From Leptasterias polaris (lineage: Eukaryota > Echinodermata > Asteroidea > Forcipulatida > Asteriidae), in the NCBI GenBank assembly GCA_037783415.1, contig JAZGTN010000006.1:1674001-1738000 (forward strand): a stretch of DNA of 64,000 bases, written 5' to 3'. The notes under the pieces were generated by a model. It did no database searches and was not told the DNA's origin. It saw nothing but the letters and a program-made list of their open reading frames with translations. Shown piece by piece: positions 43,837 through 55,984 of the stretch (within the stretch, counting starts at the first letter, position 1; every line of letters starts with the position of its first letter). The position numbers were made by a program, and so were the translations under genes.

Positions 43837-44217
43837 TTAAGGTAAGGTATACGTTTGGTAATCACAATGGCAGTACAAACTTATTGGTTAGAAATACAGC
43901 AGCTTTCGATAATAAGAGGCATTTTGAGAAACATTTCACTTCGAAGTAATGTGGTTATGTAAAAAGATGTAAAGAGTTGTTCTGCCCCCAAAACGTTACT
44001 GTCGGATAGGTTTCTCATGTTGTTCATTGCTATTAGGGATTATTCTTACTGCGTGGACATAATATTTGCTCCGGATTTTCGGCGATATCTCAAAAACGCG
44101 ACCACGTTTTGAAATGAATTGTCCACCGGTTAGTTTTGTTGCATATGTATCTACAATTTATGATATTTGGATTAAAATAACAGAACGGTCCAAAAACCAA
44201 AGGTGTACTTTGCCTTT
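43837..44217. mobile_element. TTAAAGGCAAAC-type MITE, degenerate
   Basis: The left TTAAGGTAAGGTATACGTTT and right CCAAAGGTGTACTTTGCCTTT are diverged inverted ends. Interior segments (GAAACATTTCACTTCG, TTTTCGGCGATATCTCA) match 6985-7605 on the opposite strand. Confidence 0.6.
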
Positions 44218-45724
44218 CCGCTCTGAATGAAGGATCTTCTGATCCGAATAACAAAATGGCTTCATTGAGAGAGAAAAAAACATTACAATCAAAATTGAGA
44301 AAATAACCTGTCTAACGATAATCTCCACTGATGAGCTGAATTAAATGACCGACAAAATCAAATGTGAATGAATAAAACAATAAGTAAACTGGATAACATG
44401 GGATGTTTATATTCCACAAGAACCACATACTTCACTTCACCAACCGTCTTTCATTATCTGTACCCCATAACAAAGTAATCAAAGAAATTTTTGTATTGAG
44501 ACAACAATAGTTGATAGAGGGCGCTATTATTGTAGACCGGCGCCTTCATAGTTCTTGATGACTTTGTGGTTGCATTAAAGTGTGACGTATTCGTATTTGG
44601 AAAATTATCTTAAAGAGCAGCTCTAAGGTGCTCTGAAACAAATATGTATTTTTTTGTTTGCTTCAAGTCCCTTTATGAGTCCCTTCCTTACTTCACAATA
44701 GAACAGGGTAAAAATGTCTTTTCCCTAAGCACTCCGGGCAAAAAATCTGAAAAACGCGAGGTGAACAAACCACGTGGCCAAGTACTGCTGACGTCAGCGG
44801 TGGCTAGTTTGGACCTGCCTATCTGAATGTACAGAGCTAACGCAAATATAACCCCAAACTTCACCATTTGCAATCAATAGGCATACGGTCGTAAATGTAA
44901 CTCTTCAAAGGATCCAAAAGGCAAATACTCAGCAAGCCAATTTACAATTGATTTGTGATTTGGGGGGTTTAGTTTTTTGAGTAGGCAATTCGATTCCGCA
45001 GCTCGGTTTGATTTTAGTACATCGGATCTACAAGTCAAGCGTTGTACATCGATCTGCACGTAAAATTAAACACTAAAATACATGTACATACACACGGCAA
45101 GTGCCAATTAAATGGTTAACCGACCGATCGTCCGGTTGCACGTTTATATTTTTACGGTTCGGATAGACCTAACCCGCTAACTGTCGAAATCACTCAAAAG
45201 TGCCGCGAAACGCAGACCACATTGCGATCACGGTGTACACAACACACAATCCTTACGACACACAAGCAGTCACATCGTTCCCAAGTTACGGGTTCACAGT
45301 CTTTCTCTCGTTACGATGCATGCTAAACATTTAGAAGAATGCGATAGTACGAAGAGAGTTGGTGCCCTCTTTTGTGATGCATACAAAACCATGCGTTGAC
45401 TTAGGCGCATGCTCGGGAAAACGGTTAATCCCTTATGACGTTGCAATAATCATCGCTGGTGCGCACTTTAAAACCGTATACAGCCTTGTCGTCGCTGGTC
45501 CGCACGCACACGGTCTGCGGAGTATTCATCCTTGGACAATTTGTTTGTTTACGAAAAAAAAATACCCAATATGTAGGCTTCATTTCACAACAATGACACT
45601 ATTAAGGATACCCTGGATGGACAGAAATATTATGCTATTGTATAATGTAAGTTTTGTGTCTTCTTGATTTTTGATTTTTTTCCCCCAAAAAGATACGCTT
45701 ATTTGTGTGTGTTGACATACCCAC
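44218..45724. other. Gene-free stretch
   Basis: No recognised gene or repeat family is present. The short frames here (for example 45359-45667) have no known motifs. Confidence 0.4.
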
Positions 45725-46228
45725 CCATCCTTGTGGGGTCCAAAACACAACAGAACAATGGACCCCACAAGGGAATTCTTTGTTAAACTTGTACCCCACA
45801 GGGGAATTCTTCAGAAAAGGAAATAATAGAACAACAATAGCAGAACCCCACAAGTCTGGGTTTGTGAGGGTGTGAGTATGTAAACACACACTCAAGTGTG
45901 TATACGCCTGCAATCGTGGACCTCTTATTGTCCCTCTTTTGTTTATACTCTATAACCTTTTTGCAACGGCTCCCATTGGTTTTGTACACGATTTCCAACC
46001 GTGGACCTTTCCCGAACCGTGGACCTATTGTCCTCTTTTGTTATAGGTCACCGGTTTGAATGAGTAGGTAACCACATTCAAACCGGGAACCTATAACAAA
46101 AGAGGACAATAGGTCCACGGTTGCTATCACAAAGGAAAGCATTGTGGTTCACGGTTGCTATCACAAAGAGTTGAACAAAGGAGGGTCCACGATTGCAGGC
46201 TGTTACACACTTGGGTGTGTGTGTGTGT
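45725..46228. mobile_element. Long-hairpin repeat element
   Basis: Bases 45906-46200 are an inverted repeat with perfect 17-base ends (GCCTGCAATCGTGGACC and its complement) and a centre ACCGGTTTGAATG/CATTCAAACCGG. An outer CACACTCAAGTGTG/CACACTTGGGTGTG pair extends the hairpin. The flank at 45725-45870 (GGACCCCACAAGGGAATTC) recurs at 233-375, and half of the hairpin recurs at 24418-24571. Confidence 0.75.
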
Positions 46229-47144
46229 CAAAGTTGACTGTGTGTTTCTAGCCACCGATGACGTCGATGGGTCAATGCATATCTATATAGATAAACAGTT
46301 TTTTACTTTATAGCTGCGCGGAGAGGTGCATTTTTTACTTCAATTCTTTATAACTAAATTCAAATTTCAAGTGTAAAATAGTTATTAACCGGTATCTACG
46401 ATGTCTATTCTGCCATAAAAAGGTAATAATTTAAATATTAAGAGCATCTTAGGGCCACTCTTTAATATAGATTTAACCGTTCAATTTTAACAAAGAGTCG
46501 AATAATTTCCCAACTTGATACACCAAAGCGATCACCGTAAAGATTGCGTTAGGTGTGCTATAGAACCTCAGTTTTTAACATTCCTTCGTGATGGAGTTTC
46601 CAAATTCAGATTAAGATTCAGAAACACATTTATTTCATACTTCTATGAGAAATAACGACAAGTACATGTAGGTATGGAGAAAAGCAAAAATGACAATTAA
46701 GTAGCAAAAAGCAGGAGATATGAAATATGGGGCTGTTTTGATAAGCAGAAGCTTGTAGAAGACAGCCTGACAAATAAACTAACAAAAAAATAACAGACAG
46801 CAGACAGCAGACAGACACGCAAACAACAGGACAGACAAACAATGGACATGACATGACAGATCTTTATCTATTGATAAAGATAATGATAAAGACTGCACGG
46901 AAGTGAAAGCAAGGAATTCCGAACATGTAAAACCACAAGGCCGCTCTTGAAACGCACCAGGCCATTACAGCCCTTCGAATTAATGTTTTTTTCCCCTACG
47001 GAAAATTTCTTCGAAGAAATGAGATAGATGAAGAGCTTTGACCTAGAAATATTCAGGGCGCGCATCAACAAACAAATTATTGTTTAATTTTTTTGCAACA
47101 TTGTCCATTGCGTCTGAGCTTTACGTACATATCTTTTCATTTGG
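46229..47144. other. Gene-free stretch
   Basis: There is a short CAGACAGCAGACAG array near 46795-46815. Nothing else is seen. Confidence 0.4.
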
Positions 47145-47300
47145 TGCTCTTCACTAGTGTGCTTGGAATCTCATGAATTCTTTAGAGAATTTTACCAGGT
47201 AAGGAAAATAGTGTGTTAAAGTATGGGAACATTGGGGGGGGGGGGGGGGGGGGGGGGTACCCTTTGCCCAATTTCGGACATGGTATTATTATACCTTTTT
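47145..47300. repeat. Dispersed repeat, copy 3 of 3, with G24 tract
   Basis: It matches 21210-21365 in order. The GGGGG of that copy has become a 24-base G run (47234-47257) between AACATT and TACCC. Confidence 0.7.
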
Positions 47301-48159
47301 GTCAACGACTCTTTTATAATTAGTTTGTGTACGAATTTGGGGTCTTTGGGAGCCCAAAGTCATGTGGTATACCACATAAAAGCGAAATTCTAATACATGG
47401 TTTGTGACTATGTACGCAAAAGGGAAGAATTTTGAGATGTTTTTTTGTTTGTATTTGTCGCAAGGTAGTTTTTCACTTCGCAATGTTGACCTATGACCCT
47501 TTGGTCTTGAATGTATTACCTAGATAGGCCCCCCCCCCTTTCATAGAGGATATATATTTGTGTCAATTGCATTTTATTTTAGTTTGAACTAATCTACCGA
47601 TTCCTTTTAGCATTAATAGAGCTTTATCTATAACTAATATAATGCTTTACCTAAAACTAAAACAAGCATTACACAAAATATATAGATAGATAAATGTTCC
47701 AAAATATGCAGCACAACTATATCACAAATATTTCGTTTTAATATTTCGACTTTAAGGGTATGGGGTAATGTGAATTCAGCCCACGATTGGGTTTCAAGTC
47801 CACTTGCGGGGGAAGATCTATAAGGCTTTATTCACTGGTTTTATATAGCGCTGGTAAATAATGAAGGGGATGGACTTGAGTCGAGAGTTAATTCAATTAC
47901 AAGCAGTAGAAGAGGATCCACTAACGATAATGGTGGAAAGTGGTTTAAAAATACAATCGAGGAATAAATGAACAATGAACACACTATAGAAACCCAGGGA
48001 TACGTCATTACTTTGTGTGTAAATATTAGAGGAGGCGGTTCAATTAAAGGAACTTTAAAAGCATCGGGGTTGAAAACGGGGTCAAATCATATAATTATAA
48101 TACAAGCCTGTTAATTGTGCTATGTTTCTGAGAGGGGTGGAGCAAGGTCTGAAGCCAAA

Positions 48160-48433
48160 ACACAACAACAACAAATAACAACAACAACAACAAAAGAACA
48201 GTAGCAGCAACAGCAGCAGCAACGGTAAAACACCAACAGCAGCAGCAGCAACAGCAACTGTAAAATCAACATCAACAGCAGCAGCAACATCCGCAGCAAC
48301 AGCAACAGCAGCTACAGCAGCAGCAGCAACATCAACATCAACAGCAGCTACAGCAGCAGCAGCAACATCCACATCAACAGCAGCAACATCCGCAGCATGC
48401 AACAGCAGCAACAGCAACATCAGCAGCAACAGT

Positions 48434-48467
<34 letters not shown>

Positions 48468-48472
48468 TATCA
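48160..48472. repeat. CAACAG/CAACAT microsatellite
   Basis: About 310 bases of CAA, CAG and CAT triplets include a repeated ACATCAACAGCAGCTACAGC word. The open frames on either strand come from the repeat. Confidence 0.9.
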
Positions 48473-50020
48473 ACACACCCAAACAAACAACTAACAATTA
48501 CTCTAACAACATTATTTAAGTTTACACTATTATAGTAGTCGAAAGGTATGAGAAGTGAACGATAAGTTCATGGGTATACCGAACAGGCGATCAGTCATAC
48601 TACGTCATCGTGGAAATCCTCCCTTGGTGAAGAACAATAATTTTGTAAGCTCTTCACCAAAGTCATGTCAAAAATTCCATATTGAGGAAAATATTGTGTG
48701 GCAATATTAAACGTCTATTTTATAACCAAATTATAAAAGTTCGATTGTAAAAGGGCGCGGTCGTAACGATTCAATGGCAGCTGAAAACAGCCGTCTGGCT
48801 TCCTTTGTGATGGAGCTGCCTTCAGTTTCTTCGTGCGGGCTTGATTAACTAGGCGTGCTGCATCTTTTCTCATAGTGACCTCTCTTACCATTTGCGGTGG
48901 GCATTGCTCATTCAATATAACGTGAAACAACAGCAGCAGCTTCAGTAGGCCAGGTTTACCTGAGCAGCAGCCCAAACAACCCGTCGTCATCAGGTGAGCT
49001 AAGAATTGATTTATCACCCCCTTGCATTGAATTTTAGAACATGCACAGGGAAATCTGGAATGCGGTGACTACTATTTTGGTGTGGTTGTTTTTGTGTGCG
49101 TGTGCTGCATAAACTACGAGCTTGTGGTTGATTATGTTTAGCATGGTTGTGTGATGATGCGAGAGTGGTGGTTGCATTGTTCAGTGTAGACTGTTTGGAA
49201 GTGCGTCATTGATAGAACTACCGAGCATTGATCTAGACATGTTTTACATTTGATTTACAGAGTTAGGTTATCAATGTTTCAAAACTGAAAAAAAATAACA
49301 ATAACTCTCAATTGTACTGATTCTTTATATTTTTAGTAAACACTAAAGCACGAAATAACCTTAATAGGCGTACATGTTGATTTTTCGAATAGCGTTTCTT
49401 TATAAGAGTCGGTTCTTAATTCTGTGAGGATTGTTTTGGAAAGGGAACCGAGTGACCTCGTAGAAAATTCGTTCCTGCCTTTTGGGAATATTTAATTGTT
49501 TTTGTTGGGAGAAACCCACTGTGTAATGACTAAAATACAAATATGTCAAACCGCTGGTGGTACACCGTTCCATTACGGAGAGAAAATGATAATGCAGTCA
49601 GCGCTAACATGTGCCGACTCGTTTGGCTTAATGGTGCGTCTTATTTTACCTATTTCCGCGAAAGGGTAAAGTTAACGTGTAGCGTCACGCAGTACAACGA
49701 TTCCTCCGGGCATCGTATCTTCTAATTAAACCATTAAATTACTATTTTCTGAGATGAAACGTGAACTTCAAGTCAATTAAGGTGTGTTTTTTGCAGTTTC
49801 CTGGATTTAAATTACGATTCTAGGTAAAGACAATTTCTTATAAATCAGTTAGTTTCCTTTACCTTTTGGACTCCGCGGGTGACTCCAGTTTTGTCGCCTT
49901 TTAATGCATCCTGTTTACTTGGTATAAATATTCACTGGAACTCGTCTGACGTAACAAGCCATTGTTGTCAAGTCTGACCCGTTGTGTTCTACATAATGCG
50001 GCATACAAACACATAAATAC
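48473..50020. other. Gene-free stretch
   Basis: A 100-codon minus-strand frame (48715-49017) and a 60-codon plus-strand frame (49543-49725) have no recognisable motif, so I do not call them genes. Confidence 0.4.
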
Positions 50021-50407
50021 GGTGGCCCTGAAGGGACATCAAACATATTTACGTGAATATATTTTATATATCTTTCTCTAGTCGGACTCATGTTGAGTTT
50101 TGCCCATTCTTGTCTGTCCCTCATCTGAGTTGGGAAGATCAGCTGGAAGCACCCCGATGTCCCTGGCAACTACATCTGTGTGAATATATAGGTAAATATT
50201 CACGGCTTTTGCCCCATAGTCGCAAATATTCACGTAAATATTTGCGCTTGATGCATAATTCAGGAATTTACGTTAATACTCACGACTGATTTATGCCCAA
50301 ATCGCAAATATTTACATAAATATACACGTGAATATTTGCAAAGTGGGGCAAAAATTGTGAATATTTACGTACAAATTCTTGTAAATAATTGTCCCTTCAG
50401 GGCCACC
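50021..50407. mobile_element. 387-bp MITE with GGTGGCCCTGAAGGGACA ends
   Basis: The first 18 bases mirror the last 18 perfectly, and ATAC at 50017-50020 and 50408-50411 is the likely target duplication. The interior repeats AAATATTCACG/CGTGAATATTT words many times. A similar end is at about 14870. Confidence 0.85.
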
Positions 50408-50411
50408 ATAC

Positions 50412-51780
50412 ATTAATCAATCTTCCCGCAGTTCAAAAGAACATATAATATCGAGATTCATAATCTAATATCATAATCTAAGACAGTACTTTTCAAACTA
50501 AAAGGGACAAAATATGTTTCAAGATTTTGTCATCGTTTCATCACAAACGGTTCTCGATTTTTTTTTTGCTAGCCAAAATGTTAGACGAATTTTTGAGAAT
50601 CAATATTTCAATAGATGTTAATTAATCTTTTCTTGAACAGACTTTCGTGCTAGAGAATGTTCCTTAATCTTCCCAATTTTCTTTTCTTTTCTTGAGCTTA
50701 AACAAATACTTGCTCGACTTATACTAATTGCTCTGACTGTAACTTGAGTAGCGGTGATGATATGTTAGTTGTGTTTTACCTTGAAAAGACACACGGAGAA
50801 TAATATCCTGAGCATGAAGCAAAAACACCTTAAGTTTGGAACTGGATTTATCCCGGTGGGTCATCTTATTTCTCTCGTCAAATTAGTGTGTGACTACAGT
50901 ATCATTTCGAAGTAGGTCAAATCCAATGCCGTTTTGAAGATTATTGCCAAAATTTAGGAATGAACTAACAATTCTCTACACAAAAATGTATAGACCGTAT
51001 ATGTTAAATGTGACGTCATTGAGCGTTTTTTGATTTAGATAAAAAAATGCCATTAAACACAATGGCATTTCAAACTACTTTAACATGAGGATAGATACTT
51101 TCAATTTTCCTTCCCATTTTCATAGGTACTCTATCTATTTGAAAACGAGTGGATCACTTAATGGAATTCGGCCTTGGGGCCACTTTTAATGAATCCAGTC
51201 GCACAGCATTCAAATTTGCAGCAGCTTTTCCCAGAAATCTATAGTTGCAACTACTCTGCTAAAGTTAAAAATAACGACTTTATAAGTTCAATTGAATTAT
51301 AACGTTGTGTAAGTTCACATGGCTCAAGGTAAAATCAGGCGACGGTTTCAACTGAAGGGACAAAATCAATTTAATACGACTGCCTGAAAGTCCGGGAAAA
51401 CCTACAAATCGTCTAATGAGAATGGTTGATAACAAGCATGAAACCATATGCAGTTAGTTAGTCAATCATTGTCCATTGCCAATACAAAATCGTGTTAAAG
51501 GTCGTCCCCGTGCGTAATCAATCGTGCGTAATCAATCGTCTGTATCAATCCCAATGCTTCAGCATTCAGGCAACCCAATTAAACCACGAAACGAAGAACA
51601 AAAGAACAACGAAAGAACCAGAAGAAGAACACATCTGGACTCACTCCTAAAATTATAATAATTAAATTTGTCAGTCGAGTGTTAGCTAAAGACAAACATT
51701 TTTCAGGGAGTTACATAGTTGCCATGGGAGTTTCGTAGCGCGTAATTTAGTTATAGGTAAATGTGGTCCAATGTGACATA
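50412..51780. other. Gene-free stretch
   Basis: A small hairpin AAATGCCATT...AATGGCATTT lies at 51046-51071. Nothing else is recognised. Confidence 0.4.
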
Positions 51781-51954
51781 TAGACCTTATGCATATGACG
51801 TCATTTGAGTAGGGCGCCCTCGCCTTAGAGGTCAAAAGGAAGATGTTCATTGGTCAGTCCTGTGCGCCGCGCGTACAAATCAGCGCGTTTCCATTGTTTC
51901 GTCATCAGTTTACCTCTAAGATGGCGGCTTGGTGACGTCAATGCATAAGGTCTA
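51781..51954. mobile_element. 174-bp MITE with TAGACCTTATGCAT ends and regulatory-like motifs
   Basis: TAGACCTTATGCATATGACG, then TCA mirrors GTGACGTCAATGCATAAGG, then TCTA, with TA at both borders. Each end carries TGACGTCA (the CREB/ATF consensus), and AAGATGGCGGC (the YY1 consensus) lies at about 51919-51929. Confidence 0.8.
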
Positions 51955-54900
51955 TTGAAGATTGTGCGACACAGGATAGTTAGTGACAAAGTCCGAATCT
52001 TTCATAATGAATTGGTATTCAAAAGGATCTGCCTTTACATCTTAGCGGAATCATTTTCATGTACCGATTAATTCTTCCGTTGGTCATGTCCTGCTCTCTT
52101 CATTTTTCTAAAGGCGCTGGGTGGGCGGATTCATGGATGGATATTACTACATCAATCAATAGTTACTTTGGAAGAGGGTAGCAGGCAAACGCAATTAGCT
52201 TGCATTGAAATCAAACCGTGTTCTGTTTCTGTCTGTTTGCTTGTTTGTTGGGGTGTTTTTTGTTTGTTAGTTGTTTAGTTTTTTGAATAATAAGAAGTTT
52301 CTACGGGTTGGCATCAACGCTGCTTCGCTTTGCTTTGTTACCAATAAATACCTTTTCTCAGTAATTAAGCTCAGTTTGAAGGAGGGTTAGACAGTGAGTT
52401 TATAAAAAAGATAAATGTATATACATTGTTCTTATTTTAGTTAAAATACATTGATTTCGTTTCGACATCTTAATTTTAATATAGCTTTTCGATATTCAGT
52501 AAGACTTTAAGTCACTCTATTCTAAGTCATTTTATAGGTTAAAATGTCTTAAGATATCGGAAGCAATCGACTTGGGATGAAGGTCCCAGCACTACCTTTA
52601 AAATAATGTGCATGCTTCGAGCCATAGTTAAAGACATAGCTACGAGAATAGAGGTAGATAAACCCAAACCAAACCGCAGTTTGGAAATTACCACATTTAT
52701 TATGATTTTTAAGCGATTCCTTTCGTTTTGCGTGTTACTTTAAATTAATAGTTTTTAAAATTGACTCTCAGAGTTCCAATCATGCTCTCTCTTGGTGTTC
52801 CAAGTTTCTATTACTAGATTGTATTATTGCTTTAAAACAGATTTTACTCTTTTTTATCTGTGTGTGTTGACCCTGCATTTAAATGCACCCCCAAAAAATT
52901 TTATAAATAAATCAAATATTTAACAACAAAATATATAAGTATAATACTTGCCCTTGTTTCAAAACAACTCTTAAAACCTATTTTTTCCTTATATCATAGC
53001 TTTGGCCTTTTGGTTGTTTTTAGCAGAGTTCTTGTAATGCGCCAGGAGGGTTATTCGTGACGAACACTGTGCACTAGAAATATCCATTATTGAAATACAA
53101 TATGATAAACCATAATCCGGTTGTTGTTTTATGTACATGTACGATGTATTGCGCCAATATGTACTTAAAACACGAATTTGTATTATGCACCATTTAGAAC
53201 AGACAACAATGGCTGTTGAAGGTCTTTCGAGGAAAATGTCAAAAGTAATAAACTGCAATGCCGTAAGGGACTTCAGATATTAATTGATCAAATTGTATTT
53301 AAAATGTTAAGCAGTAACGGTAAGGTAGACGGTCTGCTTTAAGAAAATTGCTTTTTAAATATTCCAAAATAATGTACATTTTATAGGCCTATCATAATCA
53401 AGGCGCTGTTGTTATTATTAATATATATTTTTTTAAACATAAACTTGAAGTCTTTTAGTTTACAATTAACTTAATTACCTTTGGTTTTTTGAGGACTGTT
53501 TCCAAAGGCCACCTTTTCATATTGTCGCCCAAACCGTGATTTTCCCCACAGTCAGCCGAAAATAGTGTGGTCTTTGTGAAAAAGTAACCAAAACGTTTCT
53601 ATCAGAAATAGGTTTCACATTTTTTGTGGTCCAAGTGTGAGTCCAAAATATTGTCAAAATCAAGTTTATTGTATGCAGGGGACAGACATCATTCCATTGA
53701 TATATAACAATTTTTCTCAAATCGAAAGCTGTTGGGTAAAGTTGTCTATAATTGCTTTTTATGACGAAGTAGAATTTTATTCCTGTTGTCATCTTTCTTA
53801 AAATTGAATGTATGTATCAAAATGATCGACAACTCAAAAGGGTTTCTTTTGCTATTCATTGATTCTTTGTAAACATGTTGAGCATTTAATGAGGAAAACA
53901 TTAAAACGAACTGTTCCCTTCCTTTTATTTTTTATTTTTTTGCATATTATAAGTAAACAGAGCCGCCTGCTCGCACCAAATTAGCCCCTGGCCCGGTTCC
54001 TCCTTGTAGAGTCCAATTCCAGCCCTTGTCTTCCCACTGCTGGGCAAAGGCTTCTCCCAACCATGTGCCAAGTATTTCTGTTCTGTGTACACCAAGCTGT
54101 TGATCCCACGTATAGTTGACTATTCCATTTTACCCTTTTTGCTGTTGCTAATGCTTCATTAGTTTTTAGTTTGCTCCCTGATCCGAGCATTTGTTTTGCG
54201 GTCTCTCCTCGTGTGTCCAATCGACATCCATTCCAGGCTTCTTTGTCCTGTCTAATTTTTGTCTTTCCATTTTCTTAGTCAAAGACTGTGTTTCGATTCC
54301 ATACCTGTACGTCATATTAATTGGCCTCTTGCATATTCTTGCTTTCATTTTATTAAATTGATTTGTTTTATTGTAATTTTGTTGTTGGGGGGTCGTGCTT
54401 TTCTCATTGAGTTGCAGAAAATGTGATATTCATCCACACATTTCTCCTTGTTAGGGTCCACAGACTAAAAACAAATAAGTTTAAACTAACTTGATAAAAA
54501 AGTTTCAACGAAATCATTAAAATATTATTGTTCTGTGCATATCTAGGTGAATAAGCCAGTAATTATCCTTTGACGTGTTTAGAAATTACATCGATTATTA
54601 CGGTTTTTATGACTTATAAAGACATCAAAAACCTCAGCAGACGCTGCAGTAAATCCTTTGGTTTAAAGCTCGTGCGTCAGCTGTCATCCTTACAGGGTGT
54701 CCCGGGGAAGGCCGTCTGTTTGATTACGGCCACGGTACGGATTTAGTGTTTTCCAATTAAAATGCCCCACCTCCGAACGCTGACGTATTACGTCGCCTAA
54801 TTAAAATTTTGTGGAGAACAAAACAAGACAAACAATGTCTCGGGATGTCATGATTTGGCAATGATTGATTAGAAGGAACAGTGGAACTAACATTTACACG

Positions 54901-55228
54901 CGAGCTTGCTTCTTGTTAGCTCAACTTCTCAACTGCCCGCGTTATCCAGACTTACTAGTAAAAATATACTAAATTCACTGAAAATGAAAACATATTTTTG
55001 TGGTTGCGTCTTGTATTATCTTTTAATGTTAATATTTTTTTATTTATTATTATAGGCCCTATCTATTTATTTTGTAGGAAAAAGTGATTGTCGTTGTAAT
55101 TGTTGTTATTCGTGTAATTGTATTCTCTCGCCTGTCTAGTCGAATTATAAAGAAAGCATATTCAAAATTCCATTTCTCGAACTTTTCAGAGGGAAATATA
55201 TCTCAGAATGATTCACATGTTTATCGAC
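51955..55228. other. Gene-free AT-rich stretch
   Basis: No gene is recognised over 3.3 kb. A less AT-rich patch at 54640-54790 (GGGTGTCCCGGGGAAGGCCG; GATTACGGCCACGG) stands out. No coding exon could be read through it. Confidence 0.4.
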
Positions 55229-55984
55229 TTCAAGGCAGGGTAAACTTTTGGTAATTTTCAAAGACCAGTCTCCTCACTTGGTGTAGGCCCAACATATGCA
55301 TTCAATAACAAACCTGTGAAAATTTTGGTTCAACTCGTCAACAAAGTTGCAAGAAAATAATCATGAAAGAAGAAAAAAACCTTGTTGCATAGTAAAGAAT
55401 TGTGTGCTTTCATCAGATGCCTGAGAAAGGCTTCATGCCTGAAGCCGCATGAAGCCTTTCTCAGACTCAATTTTGGGGGGTAAAAATTACCTCTTTCTCT
55501 AAAACTATATTACTTCAAAGGCAAGACAAGTTCTCAAAGAACAAAACATCTACCTAGGAAGTAGATATACACATGGTGTTACCGCAAACCAAATCCTATA
55601 CAGCAATCCTTCACCGATCTTGAACTCTTGGTGGCAGCAGATATGCCTCCATTACTGTGGTGTACCTGGGTGGTACTGCGCTGCCTAGCGACTGGTATAA
55701 GGTTTGGGCTACACGGCGATCATTTGATCAGTCGCGGGTTATTGGACTTTCACTTTGCAAATCACTTAAACCCGTCGCTAGGCAGCGCAGTACCACCCAG
55801 GTACCACCGCAATAATGGCGGTATCTGCTGCCACCAAGAGTTCAAGATCGGTGAAGGATTGCTGTATATTCAAAGGGGTTGTTTCTAGCAATGTTTTTTT
55901 CTATCTCAACTCCAGTCTTTACCGAGTAAGTTTTTGTGGTCATTATGTTTTGGAGTAATTACAAAAAGGATACCCTGCCTTTAA
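55229..55984. mobile_element. TTAAAGGCAGGG-type MITE with nested palindromic element
   Basis: The left TTCAAGGCAGGGTAAAC and right GGATACCCTGCCTTTAA match the family at 29647-31872. The centre GAGAAAGGCTTCATGC...GCATGAAGCCTTTCTC (55429-55474) is a hairpin. The palindromic element at 55597-55868 is inserted in its right half. Confidence 0.75.
55597..55868 (+). mobile_element. 268-bp palindromic element, copy 3
   Basis: The ends and arms match the copies at 7047 and 42297, and TA flanks both sides. It is in the same orientation as copy 2. Confidence 0.85.

Noticed and set aside
48082..48486. Leu/Ala-rich minus-strand frame
   Set aside because: It is a product of the CAA/CAG/CAT microsatellite.
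48715..49017. A 100-codon minus-strand frame
   Set aside because: It has no recognised motif, no neighbouring exons and no supporting signals.
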